A stretch of DNA of 64,000 nt from Hoylesella nanceiensis DSM 19126 = JCM 15639 (GCF_000379965.1 NZ_KB904328.1:62001-126000), one strand, 5' to 3'; positions 54,191 through 61,952 are shown, counted from the first letter of the stretch. The notes: generated from the letters alone by a model not told the origin. Translations and numbers: made by a program.

Positions 54191-54712
54191 ATGAAAGCAA
54201 GAATAGATTTTGAACAATGGCCAATCGACTTATTGATCGATTATGCATTGAAAATACATCATAGAACCATTAGAGAAGTGGGCCCAGAGCTGCTTTATCG
54301 CATCGGAAAGTTAAGTGCTGAACACGATGATTTGAGCACTATTTACGAGCTATTTAGCGAGTCTTTGACAGACTTAGACGAGCACTTGATGAAAGAAGAG
54401 AACATTCTTTTCCCATTAGTAGACGACATTCGCCGTGCAGCTATTGAGAATAAGCAACTTGGAGGCTTTCATTGTGGAACCGTTCAAAACCCTATTTCGG
54501 TGATGATGGCAGACCATGTGGGTGAAACTGATCGCCATAATCGCATTGCAGAGCTAACCAATAACTACACAGCTCCAGCAGGTTCGAACGAAGAATATCA
54601 AGCAGTTCTCAACGGATTAAAGGAATTTAGAGAGGCACTTCTTGAACATATCTATATCGAAGATGAGCTAATTTTCCCACAAGCAATAGCTCTTGAGGGC
54701 GAAGTTAGATAA
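54191..54712 (+). CDS. Ric/YtfE-like hemerythrin-domain di-iron protein
   Basis: The 173-residue cytoplasmic protein starts at ATG 54191, after an A-rich stretch; an upstream in-frame ATG at 54143 lacks support. Helical bundle motifs are IHHRTIREVGPELL, DEHLMKEENILFPLVDD, MMADHVGETDRHNRIAEL and LLEHIYIEDELIFPQAI, giving the H...HxxxE...H...HxxxD/E ligand set of hemerythrins. It lacks the N-terminal ScdA_N region of full-length Ric proteins. Members repair iron-sulfur clusters damaged by nitric oxide or peroxide. It is co-transcribed with the Nim-like gene. Confidence 0.88.
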   Translation: MKARIDFEQWPIDLLIDYALKIHHRTIREVGPELLYRIGKLSAEHDDLSTIYELFSESLTDLDEHLMKEENILFPLVDDIRRAAIENKQLGGFHCGTVQNPISVMMADHVGETDRHNRIAELTNNYTAPAGSNEEYQAVLNGLKEFREALLEHIYIEDELIFPQAIALEGEVR

Positions 54713-54862
54713 GAATACACTTTTAGTTGCTGCTTTATGAGCGAATAAAGAGGGCGCTAAATGAACGAAACTAATATAAGAGTTTGTCTCATTGTTTTTC
54801 ATTTCCATTTGTTTGTAGTAGGTTTGTGGTGGATGCAAGAGGCAAACTCTTTCGGTTTTAAG

Positions 54863-54893
54863 AAATGCATTGTCGAAAGGCAGTGCATTTTTT
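54863..54893 (+). terminator. Terminator of the Nim-like/Ric unit
   Basis: Bases 54863-54872 pair with 54881-54890 (10-base stem with one G-U pair, 8-base loop), followed by a T-run. Confidence 0.75.
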
Positions 54894-54986
54894 CTATGCC
54901 TATGTCAAAGCATCTCGCTCGCTATCTATCTCTCTTTTCGGTCTCTCCCCTCTCCCTTTATTCATCAGCAGTGTAGCCCTTCGCTT

Positions 54987-55074
54987 GCGAAAGCAATGCT
55001 TTTAGCTGGCAATTGCACTGCTTTTACACCCAAAACTCAATGAGTTTGCATCGCAAGAGCATTGACTTTGCCAA
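54987..55074. repeat. 22-nt palindromic repeat array E (4 units)
   Basis: Units start at 54987, 55009, 55031 and 55053, with a degenerate fifth at 55075. The third reads AAAACTCAATGAGTTT: its arms differ from all others, yet the dyad is kept. The 448-base gene-free stretch 54713-55160 also holds terminators for both convergent neighbours. Nothing else was recognised there. Confidence 0.85.
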
Positions 55075-55109
55075 ACAAGAGATGAAGCTTTGGGACGTAA
55101 CAACAAAAA

Positions 55110-55141
55110 ATCTCCCGACACAAACGAATGTATCGGGAGAT
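55110..55141 (-). terminator. Terminator of the MFS-GH130 unit
   Basis: Bases 55110-55118 pair with 55133-55141 (9-base GC-rich stem). On the minus strand a run of T follows directly. It lies 20 bases after the GH130 stop. Confidence 0.85.
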
Positions 55142-55160
55142 CAATGATATTGAGAATAGC

Positions 55161-56135
55161 TTATACTATGCTATTTTTCTTTGTAAATTCGATGATGTCT
55201 TTGATATAACCAAAGGCCATACCAACAACTGTATCAGCTGCTCCATAGTACACAGCAACACGCTCTCCGTCTTGTAAAGCAGCGCAAGGGAACACCACAT
55301 TGGGCACATCTCCTTGTAATTCGTATGGAGCTGCAGGTGCAAGAAGATAAGGTTGAGTGCGATAAAGCACCTTTGTTGGGTCGTTTTTATCAAGAATTGC
55401 GGCTCCCATTGAATAGCGGAAACCATTGCAAGTGTTGATAACTCCGTGATAGAACATCAACCAACCTTCGTCGGTTAAGAAGGGAACAGAGCCTGCTCCA
55501 ATCTTAGTACATTGCCAAGCGCTATCTTCAAATGGTGTAACTTTCATTACATTGCGGTGCTCTCCCCAGTATTTCATATCTGGACTGAAGCTTAAATAGA
55601 TGTCACCGAATGGTGTATGGCCGTTATCTGATGGTCTACTTAGCATCGCATACTTTCCATTTATCTTCTCAGGGAATAGCACTCCGTTTCTATTGAATGG
55701 CAAAAAGGCATTCTCGCATTGATAGAATTCCTTGAAATCGAAGGTATATCCAATTCCAATTGTTGGTCCGTGATAACCGTTACACCATGTAATCCAATAG
55801 CGATCTTCTATCCATGTTACTCGAGGATCATATTTATAATCCGATTCAATCATTTCAGTATTACCTACTTTGAAGACAATTGGCTCGTGATTGATTTCCC
55901 AATTGATACCATCTTTACTGAAACCTGCAAAGATATTCATTTGAACTGCTTTGTTGTCGCAACGGAATACGCCAGCGAAACCGCCTTCGAATGGCACAAC
56001 AGCACTGTTAAAGATACTGTTTGATGTTGGAATTTGATATCTTCCAATCACTGGGTTCTTTGAATAACGCCACAAAACGTCGGTACATCCTTGAGGTCTT
56101 TCTTCCCAAGGCATCAAGTCTTTAGATACTTTCAT
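55161..56135 (-). CDS. GH130 family beta-mannoside phosphorylase or hydrolase
   Basis: The 324-residue cytoplasmic protein has a five-bladed propeller with GH130 landmarks: [68 protein letters not shown] (catalytic Asp region) and [34 protein letters not shown] (phosphate-binding region in phosphorylases). There is no signal peptide. This fits the phosphorylases that release mannose-1-phosphate from beta-1,4-mannosyl-GlcNAc-type disaccharides. The MFS gene directly upstream probably imports the disaccharide. Confidence 0.93.
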   Translation of the reverse strand: MKVSKDLMPWEERPQGCTDVLWRYSKNPVIGRYQIPTSNSIFNSAVVPFEGGFAGVFRCDNKAVQMNIFAGFSKDGINWEINHEPIVFKVGNTEMIESDYKYDPRVTWIEDRYWITWCNGYHGPTIGIGYTFDFKEFYQCENAFLPFNRNGVLFPEKINGKYAMLSRPSDNGHTPFGDIYLSFSPDMKYWGEHRNVMKVTPFEDSAWQCTKIGAGSVPFLTDEGWLMFYHGVINTCNGFRYSMGAAILDKNDPTKVLYRTQPYLLAPAAPYELQGDVPNVVFPCAALQDGERVAVYYGAADTVVGMAFGYIKDIIEFTKKNSIV

Positions 56136-56242
56136 ATAGTTTTTTGTTTATTGTTTTTATATTCTTGCTATGTATTATCTTTTTTATTGCGGTGCTTTGT
56201 CTGTTTAGTAAAGGGATAAAGCGCCTGCGATATCACCCTATT

Positions 56243-57544
56243 TTATTCTTTATCAGAATGGGTAAAGGGCACAAAATAGGTGATTAAGAATGCTGGAATG
56301 GTTGCAATCAATGTGAATACGAAGAACCATTTATAACCAATGGCATCGCTAATGAAACCACTTACCATACCAGGAAGCATCACTCCGAGGTTCATAATGC
56401 CTGATGCAAAGGCATAATGTGCCATTTGGTGCTTTCCGGGAGCAATTTGTTGCATCATGAAAAGGGTTAAACCTGCGAATCCAAAGCCATATCCAAAGTA
56501 TTCAAGTGTAATCATACTTCCAATTAACAAGCCGCTTTCTGGCTGTACTTGAGATAGGAAGGTGTAAGCAACAAATGGGAGGTTGAAAATGCAACACAAT
56601 GAGAATAGCGTGCGTTTAAGTCCAAAATGCGAGATATAATAGCCCGCAAGAACCGATCCAAGCACAAAGGCTGCGGCTCCAAAGGTGCCATAATACAAAC
56701 CAATTTGTTCTTCATTGAGTCCTAAACCACCTGCGCTTCGTGCAGCTTTAAGGAACAATGGCACGATTTTCATAACGAATCCTTCTCCAAAACGATATAA
56801 AATGATGAAGAAGATATAGTAAACAATGTGTTTCTTTGTAAAGAAATTCTTTAAAACTTCAACCAAACGATCGAATGTTTCCTTTGCAGATTCGGTTTTA
56901 ACAGCGGTTCCTTTGCCACTTGGAAGTTGCTTTATGTGATACAAACCCAAAAGAATCATAAGCGCACCGATAGCTATCATCACTATCATCCATGCGTTTG
57001 TAGCTGCCGAGTGCATCACTTCTTTGGTCGCTCCTTCTACTCCTCCGAAATGTTTTATTAGTCTTCCTGCTACCCAAACCAATCCTCCTGATGCCACAAT
57101 CTTAGCAATATTGTAGAAAGCTCCTTGCCAACCGATCCACGACGCCTGCTCTTCTTTGCTCAATTCTGCCATATACACGCCATCGGTTGCTATGTCGTGG
57201 GTAGCCCCGCTGAATGCAATAATGGCCATTAAGAAGATACATAATGAGAAAAACCATGGCAAATGAAGCACCAATCCCACAAGAAGAAAGCCCAAACCTG
57301 TGACGAGTTGGGTGAGAACAACAAAGAATTTCTTTGTTTTATACATCTCTAAAAAGGGGCTCCAAAGGAACTTTAATGTCCAAGGCATCATGATTAACGA
57401 AGTCCAAAAGGTAATTTGTCCATCGCGAATACCCATTCCTTTAAACATTAAAACAGACACCATATTGAGTACCACGAATGGTAATCCCATCGCAAAATAA
57501 ACACTTGGCACCCAAGTTATTGGGCTTTTTGAGGTTTTTTCCAT
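56243..57544 (-). CDS. MFS transporter (AmpG/PAT-like), probable mannosyl-oligosaccharide importer
   Basis: The 433-residue inner-membrane protein has about 12 membrane segments and a central hydrophilic loop near residues 205-230. The N-terminal PSVYFAMGLPFVVLNMVSVLMFKGMGI and FSGATHDIATDGVYMAELSKEEQASWIGWQGAFYNIAKI segments match the AmpG/PAT-type MFS family seen beside GH130 genes in Bacteroidota. It is upstream of GH130 with a 107-base gap and shares its promoter. Sugar import is inferred from context. Confidence 0.85.
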   Translation of the reverse strand: MEKTSKSPITWVPSVYFAMGLPFVVLNMVSVLMFKGMGIRDGQITFWTSLIMMPWTLKFLWSPFLEMYKTKKFFVVLTQLVTGLGFLLVGLVLHLPWFFSLCIFLMAIIAFSGATHDIATDGVYMAELSKEEQASWIGWQGAFYNIAKIVASGGLVWVAGRLIKHFGGVEGATKEVMHSAATNAWMIVMIAIGALMILLGLYHIKQLPSGKGTAVKTESAKETFDRLVEVLKNFFTKKHIVYYIFFIILYRFGEGFVMKIVPLFLKAARSAGGLGLNEEQIGLYYGTFGAAAFVLGSVLAGYYISHFGLKRTLFSLCCIFNLPFVAYTFLSQVQPESGLLIGSMITLEYFGYGFGFAGLTLFMMQQIAPGKHQMAHYAFASGIMNLGVMLPGMVSGFISDAIGYKWFFVFTLIATIPAFLITYFVPFTHSDKE

Positions 57545-57580
57545 ATCTTTAATAGATTGTGAATCTTGTTTTTATTAGTG

Positions 57581-57612
57581 CAAATGTAGTCTTTTTTTTT
57601 GATTTAGCGCAA
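57581..57612 (-). promoter_or_regulatory. Promoter of the MFS-GH130 operon
   Basis: On the minus strand TTG (57610-57612) and TACATTTG (57581-57588) are separated by 21 bases, a good Bacteroidota match, ~37 bases before the ATG. Confidence 0.7.
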
Positions 57613-57657
57613 TTTTAAAGGGGCAAAATGCAGTAAAAGGGCTGATAAAGAGGTGTT

Positions 57658-57709
57658 ATAAAGAATTGCTTTTAGCGTTTGTATTTTGCAATTCGATAGC
57701 TTTTAAAAA
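57658..57709. repeat. Decayed 22-nt repeat array F
   Basis: At least two imperfect units (57658 and 57688) resemble the 22-base family, for example AATTGCTTTTAGC and GCAATTCGATAGCTTTTA, but the spacing is 30 rather than 22. It lies between the MFS promoter and the terminator at 57738, and is probably a degraded array. Confidence 0.45.
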
Positions 57710-57737
57710 TCAAGTAATCTAATATCTACTTAAAAAT

Positions 57738-57770
57738 AATGAGCTAACAGAAAATTTCTGTTAGCTCATT
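57738..57770 (-). terminator. Terminator of the fimbrillin unit
   Basis: Bases 57738-57753 and 57755-57770 are perfect complements, giving a 13-base stem with an AAAATTT loop. On the minus strand a T-rich stretch follows. It lies 190 bases after the fimbrillin stop, with array G in between. Confidence 0.8.
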
Positions 57771-57819
57771 GCGCTTTTATATGAATTTTAATTCATTATC
57801 AATTTGTACTTTCTTTATT

Positions 57820-57929
57820 CTAAATAGCCTGCTTTTTATGGGCAATTGCATTGCTTTTGCGTTTCAATTGCATTGCTTTTGCACCTTAATTGCATTGCTT
57901 TTACAACCATTTTGCACGCTATTTGGCTC
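57820..57929. repeat. 22-nt palindromic repeat array G (5 units)
   Basis: Units start at 57820, 57842, 57864, 57886 and 57908 in exact register. The middle three share AATTGCATTGCTTTT, so they look recently duplicated or homogenised. The array lies inside the fimbrillin 3' untranslated region. The 398-base gene-free stretch 57545-57942 otherwise holds the MFS promoter, decayed array F and a terminator. Confidence 0.88.
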
Positions 57930-57942
57930 TAATTACATTCTA

Positions 57943-59724
57943 TTAAAAATGTACGAATGGGCGAACTGCAGTCCCGACATTTCTTCTCTCTATATGTAGA
58001 TCCCCACCAAATCCAACTAAAGCATTAGCGTTGCGCTTAGAAGTGAATGTACTGGTAGATATATAAGTTACACCAGCAGATGTGTTCTCAAAGTCGTCGT
58101 CGTCTAAAGTATGTCCACCAACCTTAGTGAAAGCTATATCCTTAATATTAAACTCTCCGGTTTCTTCATCAGGTTCTTTTAGAGTGAACGATAAACCATA
58201 ATATTCACCAGGTTCTGTAATAAAAGTATTTAATGGCACATCAACAATCTTCAATGTTCGAAGTGCTAAGATGATTTGTCCTATCGTTGGCAAAAACCAT
58301 TTGCTTACATTTGAACCTGTAACAGCAACACCTGGATTATAATGGCCTGCAAGATAATAGGGTTGATTGACATTATAAGGACCAACAATCATATTTATAT
58401 CTGCCTTAGGAGTTGTGGGATATTTGACTTTAGCATTAGGTCCATGACTTGCTGTATTCCATGTATTATAATAGCCATTCAAATCATTGTACAGCCTTTT
58501 AGCCCATGCAGGTGTTCCTCCTTCATTCTCATCTTCATCATAGGCAACATTATTATCAATTAAAGATTCTCCGATAGGAAATTTAGACAATTTTGCCGCT
58601 CCACTTTCAACTGTTCCAAGATCCACATACTTTAAAGAAATAGCTAATCCTGCTCCTTCTTCACCTGGTTGAGCGTTTTCTTTGGTCTTTTCGGTAACCA
58701 TTACACCAATAGGTGTTCGTGTTCCACGCTCTTCATAAATGCCAATAGTACCATCTTGATACAAATAAAGCGGAGTGGTCATGAGTTTAATGCGCACAGT
58801 GTAAGAACCATTACCCTCAAGAATTCCAAGATTATTCAATGTAAATTCCTTACCAGCTAAGCTCTTTAGATAAACAGTTCCTTGAGAAAAGCTAAGCTTT
58901 AATGCTGTTCCATCAGTGCCTGCAAGGTAATATTGATAAGGAGTAAAGTAGTCGAATGCTAAGATATTCTTTGTATTCGAGGTTGTAGGGAATGTTACTT
59001 CGTTATCTACAGGCATCGAAGTAACCGTTTGAGGATTAGCAATCAAATCTGAATAGCTAATAGAAGCGGGCTGATTGGCAGTAGAAACAAGTTTAGCATC
59101 AATGTTTGAAATTGCTTGAGTGTATGCTGTTATTTTGAAACGAACACGTGCAACCTGGCGTTTCATAACGAAAGCAACCTTTTGTATATGAGGAGATGCA
59201 GTGATAGTTTGGGTAGTTGTGCCCACAAGAGCACGACTATCGTCTGTAAAAGTGAGTTTATCTCCATCGTCAGTTACATACTCATTATAGCAAACAAAAG
59301 TGTATTGACCTGCAGGAAGGATAAGAGATGTGCGTTCATCTAACTTTAGTTCTCCATCTTTCACTACACCTTTTGCTATCTTACCTGCACCTTTAATGCG
59401 CTTTCCATCACTACCTACAGCATAAATAAAATAGTTTCCATCTTTCAAAGATGTTCCAGCACGTGTCGCCATCTTATCTTTTGCATCACGTTCCACTGCA
59501 ACTTCTGCGGTAAGTCCATCACCTAAGTCAACCATTTGTTTAGTAGGTTCTGCCAAAGAACGTGTAAGTTGTTTATCTTCTCCAAATGATCCTTCAGACA
59601 AAGTAAATTGTATTGTACGCAAATCAACTAAACCTTTTGAATCATTTTGTTGTTCATCTGTGCTACAGCTATTAAATATTAATCCACTTAATAGCACTAT
59701 AAAGCTGTATAAAATCTTTTTCAT
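57943..59724 (-). CDS. Fimbrillin-like/Mfa-type lipoprotein
   Basis: The 593-residue lipoprotein has Cys20 (IFNSC). The middle has a fimbrillin-type pattern (RTSLILPAGQYTFVCYNEYV, VAFVMKRQVARVRFKI, YFTPYQYYLAGTDGTALKLSF). The C-terminal part has WFLPTIGQIILALRTL and ends LVGFGGDLHIERRNVGTAVRPFVHF, like the VRPVxxF ends common in fimbrillin-family surface proteins. It is probably a pilus subunit or pilus-anchored adhesin. A 58-residue gene is co-transcribed 25 bases upstream. Family membership is by pattern. Confidence 0.8.
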   Translation of the reverse strand: MKKILYSFIVLLSGLIFNSCSTDEQQNDSKGLVDLRTIQFTLSEGSFGEDKQLTRSLAEPTKQMVDLGDGLTAEVAVERDAKDKMATRAGTSLKDGNYFIYAVGSDGKRIKGAGKIAKGVVKDGELKLDERTSLILPAGQYTFVCYNEYVTDDGDKLTFTDDSRALVGTTTQTITASPHIQKVAFVMKRQVARVRFKITAYTQAISNIDAKLVSTANQPASISYSDLIANPQTVTSMPVDNEVTFPTTSNTKNILAFDYFTPYQYYLAGTDGTALKLSFSQGTVYLKSLAGKEFTLNNLGILEGNGSYTVRIKLMTTPLYLYQDGTIGIYEERGTRTPIGVMVTEKTKENAQPGEEGAGLAISLKYVDLGTVESGAAKLSKFPIGESLIDNNVAYDEDENEGGTPAWAKRLYNDLNGYYNTWNTASHGPNAKVKYPTTPKADINMIVGPYNVNQPYYLAGHYNPGVAVTGSNVSKWFLPTIGQIILALRTLKIVDVPLNTFITEPGEYYGLSFTLKEPDEETGEFNIKDIAFTKVGGHTLDDDDFENTSAGVTYISTSTFTSKRNANALVGFGGDLHIERRNVGTAVRPFVHF

Positions 59725-59749
59725 TACCTTTTATCGTTTACCTTTTAGT

Positions 59750-59926
59750 TTACAATTCGAGTTCACCACCGTCAATATCTTGATTTGTTCCCCAACCATC
59801 TTCTTGTGAAGCGGAACCATTCAAGTCTACTGATACACACAAAAACCTTTCATACTCCACTGCGATTACATCACACTTGCAAGGGATGTACTCACGTTTT
59901 AATTTTGCTTTGTTTTCTTGTTTCAT
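59750..59926 (-). CDS. Conserved-looking 58-residue small protein before fimbrillin
   Basis: The frame runs from ATG 59926-59924 to a TAA at 59752-59750. It encodes 58 residues: a basic start (MKQENKAKLKREYIP), a core CKCDVIAVEYERFLCVSVDL and a tail of acidic/glycine residues (GWGTNQDIDGGELEL). There is no signal peptide. Short proteins of this shape (I.PxCEVI.....LCAS followed by a Gly/Asp/Glu-rich tail ending in GGE) recur near surface-protein genes in Prevotella; that recall is from memory, not a search. It is 25 bases before the fimbrillin start, so probably co-transcribed. Function is unknown. Confidence 0.75.
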   Translation of the reverse strand: MKQENKAKLKREYIPCKCDVIAVEYERFLCVSVDLNGSASQEDGWGTNQDIDGGELEL

Positions 59927-60097
59927 TTTGTTTATTCATTAAAAGATTCGTTTTTTTAATTTTAAGAATAATATTAATTTAAAAATAACTTCATATTCTC
60001 AACATCTAATAAATCAATTATGGAAATTTTGTCTATATAAAGCTTTAATTATCAATTAGATATTGTATACAATTTCGTTAGAATAGCATTTTGCCGA

Positions 60098-60127
60098 CAA
60101 AGTTAAAAAAAAAAAACAAACTTCAAA
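60098..60127 (-). promoter_or_regulatory. Promoter of the small-protein/fimbrillin unit
   Basis: On the minus strand TTTG (60124-60127) and TAACTTTG (60098-60105) are separated by 18 bases. The leader to the small gene is about 165 bases. The 311-base gene-free stretch 59927-60237 also contains the esterase-gene terminator. Confidence 0.5.
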
Positions 60128-60194
60128 ATTTATTTATAAGAAAGTGTATTTTTATTTCTTTTCATTAGAATTTCGTAGCCATTAAGGCATAAAA

Positions 60195-60227
60195 AAAAGA
60201 GAACTACCTTCGTGATAGTTCTCTTTT
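60195..60227 (-). terminator. Terminator of the YqiA-fusion gene
   Basis: Bases 60195-60206 pair perfectly with 60216-60227 (12 bases). The minus strand continues with a run of T. It lies 10 bases after the stop. Confidence 0.88.
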
Positions 60228-60237
60228 AAAAGACAGT

Positions 60238-61233
60238 TTATTGTCCTCCGAGTCGGGAGAAATAAACAATTATATCTTCCCACGATTTAAATTCATCGCT
60301 ACCAAAAGTGATAACCGTACCCAAGAAAGGTGCATCTTCGTTGGTAGTGATGAGATAATCGCCATAAAGTAAGCTGATGTCGTCGCAGAAAGCCACGTGT
60401 TTATAGGCAGGAACACTAAGATATTGCTCAATCCATTGTTGCTTTTCTGCTGTTATTTCAGGGTGATAAGGAGCCGAAGGAGCAACAATCACCACATTAT
60501 AGTTGGCTAAGAGCATCTCATAAGCCTTCATCAAGCTCGATTTAGGCTTTGCATAAGAGTCTAAAAGCGTTTCGTATGAGATATAAACAACAGGCGGTTC
60601 ACGCTGCTCTTGTTTATTGTCTATCCAGCGAATAACAGGCAATAGCGAGTGAAGAGCCACCTTATCGGTGAGTCGATGACCTCCATGAAAGCTGATAGAG
60701 TTGGTATAATGCTGTTCAAAAAGATCAGAACAGCTCACAAACTCATCTTCGTCGCCAAACAAGCCATACACCCTTTGTTGCTCATCGCTTGTTACTTGTG
60801 CAAAACATTGTGCTGTAACCTCGTCGAACTCCTTAACAAGAGCCTTGGTAACGATGAATTCTTGCACTCCATCTTTGCGTGGATTTTGAAACACTTGCTT
60901 ACCCATGTGCCCGTGTTTACTCATTGTTTCGCCCATTTTAAAGGCAGGATTCACCACAATACGGTCGTAACCGTAAAGCATTTCAGTGAACATTCCACCC
61001 ATAGAAGTGCCAATAATAAGGTCAGGTTGCTCGCTTTTGCAAAGCTCTCTCAGCATATCTAAGGCCTCTTGTGGGTGCAAAGGCAAGTCTTCTGCAATGA
61101 TTTCCGCCTGAGGCATCAATTCTTTTAGTAGATGAACCGTGCCCGACTGAGCCGAAGACATAAAGCCATGGACATACAAGACCTTTTTTCCTGCCATCAA
61201 ATTAGAGGCATTGTTGAATAGTGATGTTTGCAT
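60238..61233 (-). CDS. YqiA-type alpha/beta-hydrolase fused to a degenerate NT5C/HAD-like domain
   Basis: The 331-residue cytoplasmic protein has two parts. Residues 16-210 form a YqiA-like esterase (VLYVHGFMSSAQSGT), with the nucleophile Ser77 in GTSMGG, Asp161 and His186 (GGHRL). Residues ~214-330 resemble a 5'(3')-deoxyribonucleotidase (NT5C): VVIVAPSAPYHPEITAEKQQWIEQYL and a GDYLI..., then ITFGSDEFKSWEDIIVYF. The HAD nucleophile motif DMDGV is replaced by YISYE, and the late acidic pair of LIDD is LITT. The C-terminal domain therefore seems catalytically dead and probably binds a ligand or stabilises the esterase. A promoter element sits next to the ATG. Confidence 0.8.
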   Translation of the reverse strand: MQTSLFNNASNLMAGKKVLYVHGFMSSAQSGTVHLLKELMPQAEIIAEDLPLHPQEALDMLRELCKSEQPDLIIGTSMGGMFTEMLYGYDRIVVNPAFKMGETMSKHGHMGKQVFQNPRKDGVQEFIVTKALVKEFDEVTAQCFAQVTSDEQQRVYGLFGDEDEFVSCSDLFEQHYTNSISFHGGHRLTDKVALHSLLPVIRWIDNKQEQREPPVVYISYETLLDSYAKPKSSLMKAYEMLLANYNVVIVAPSAPYHPEITAEKQQWIEQYLSVPAYKHVAFCDDISLLYGDYLITTNEDAPFLGTVITFGSDEFKSWEDIIVYFSRLGGQ

Positions 61234-61237
61234 ATCA

Positions 61238-61267
61238 CAAAGTTACTACATAGTAATGAAACAGCAA
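61238..61267 (-). promoter_or_regulatory. Promoter abutting the YqiA-fusion ATG
   Basis: On the minus strand TTG (61265-61267) and TAACTTTG (61238-61245) are separated by 19 bases. The -7 element ends 4 bases before the ATG, so a leaderless mRNA is expected. Confidence 0.6.
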
Positions 61268-61300
61268 TAGAATTACAAAAGAAAACTACTTAACAACGAA

Positions 61301-61334
61301 AAAGAGGACCACCTCGTAACGGGCAGCCCTCTTT
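61301..61334 (-). terminator. Terminator of the outer-membrane beta-barrel gene
   Basis: Bases 61301-61307 pair with 61328-61334, and the minus strand continues with a run of T. It lies 31 bases after the stop at 61365. Confidence 0.75.
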
Positions 61335-61364
61335 ATATGTGTGTTTTAAATGTGTTTTGCTTTA

Positions 61365-61952
61365 TTATAGTGCGAAGTTATAACCCACTGTGAATTGGAA
61401 CACACTGTTCTTAGAATCTAATAGAGTTGTAGCACGGCTGATACCGAAGTTATAACGTCCATCAAATACAAGGTTACCAGTTGTGTAAGAAACACCTACA
61501 GGGATTGATAATTCGAATGTTTTAGCTGCATCTTTGTAAATCCAAGGACCTGCTTCATACTTACCTGTAACGTTAAAACTTGGTTGTAGACCCAAACTTA
61601 CAGCGAAGTTATCCATTACATACACGTTTGCAAGAATTGGGAAAGTGATGTAATTGAAGTTAGCTGTAACCTTATCATTCATAGTTGCATTGATTGTAGG
61701 TAGTGTAAAGCTCTTTAACTTAGCTCCTTGTGTTGAATATAGAGCACCAACACTAACAGAAACGATGTCAGTTGCTTGATATTCTGCTTCAGCACCCAAC
61801 ACTAAACCAACTCTTGCAGTTGTATTCATGTTTGTTAAGTCAGCTACATTCAAACCAACTTTTGGTCTAACAAGGAGTGTTCCCACGCTTTGTTGAGCAA
61901 AAGATACCACACTTGTAAGGGCAAAAGCTGCCATCAAAATTAACTTTTTCAT
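61365..61952 (-). CDS. Outer-membrane beta-barrel protein (PF13568-type)
   Basis: The 195-residue protein has a signal peptide (ending SVVSFAQ). It then has amphipathic strands in a repeated GLNVADL, ARVGLVLGAEAEYQATDIVSVSVGALYS, FAVSLGLQPSFNVTGKYE and LVFDGRYNFGISR pattern, closing with a terminal FTVGYNFAL (aromatic plus Leu). This fits small porin-like beta-barrels of Bacteroidota. Specific function is unknown. It has its own -7 element about 80 bases upstream. Confidence 0.88.
   Translation of the reverse strand: MKKLILMAAFALTSVVSFAQQSVGTLLVRPKVGLNVADLTNMNTTARVGLVLGAEAEYQATDIVSVSVGALYSTQGAKLKSFTLPTINATMNDKVTANFNYITFPILANVYVMDNFAVSLGLQPSFNVTGKYEAGPWIYKDAAKTFELSIPVGVSYTTGNLVFDGRYNFGISRATTLLDSKNSVFQFTVGYNFAL

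Noticed and set aside
54761-54976. Plus-strand 71-codon open frame after the Ric gene
   Set aside because: It has no domain, runs through the terminator hairpin at 54863-54893 and ends just before array E.
22819-57929. CRISPR interpretation of the repeat arrays
   Set aside because: The units are contiguous at 22 bases with no unique spacers, and no cas genes are present.
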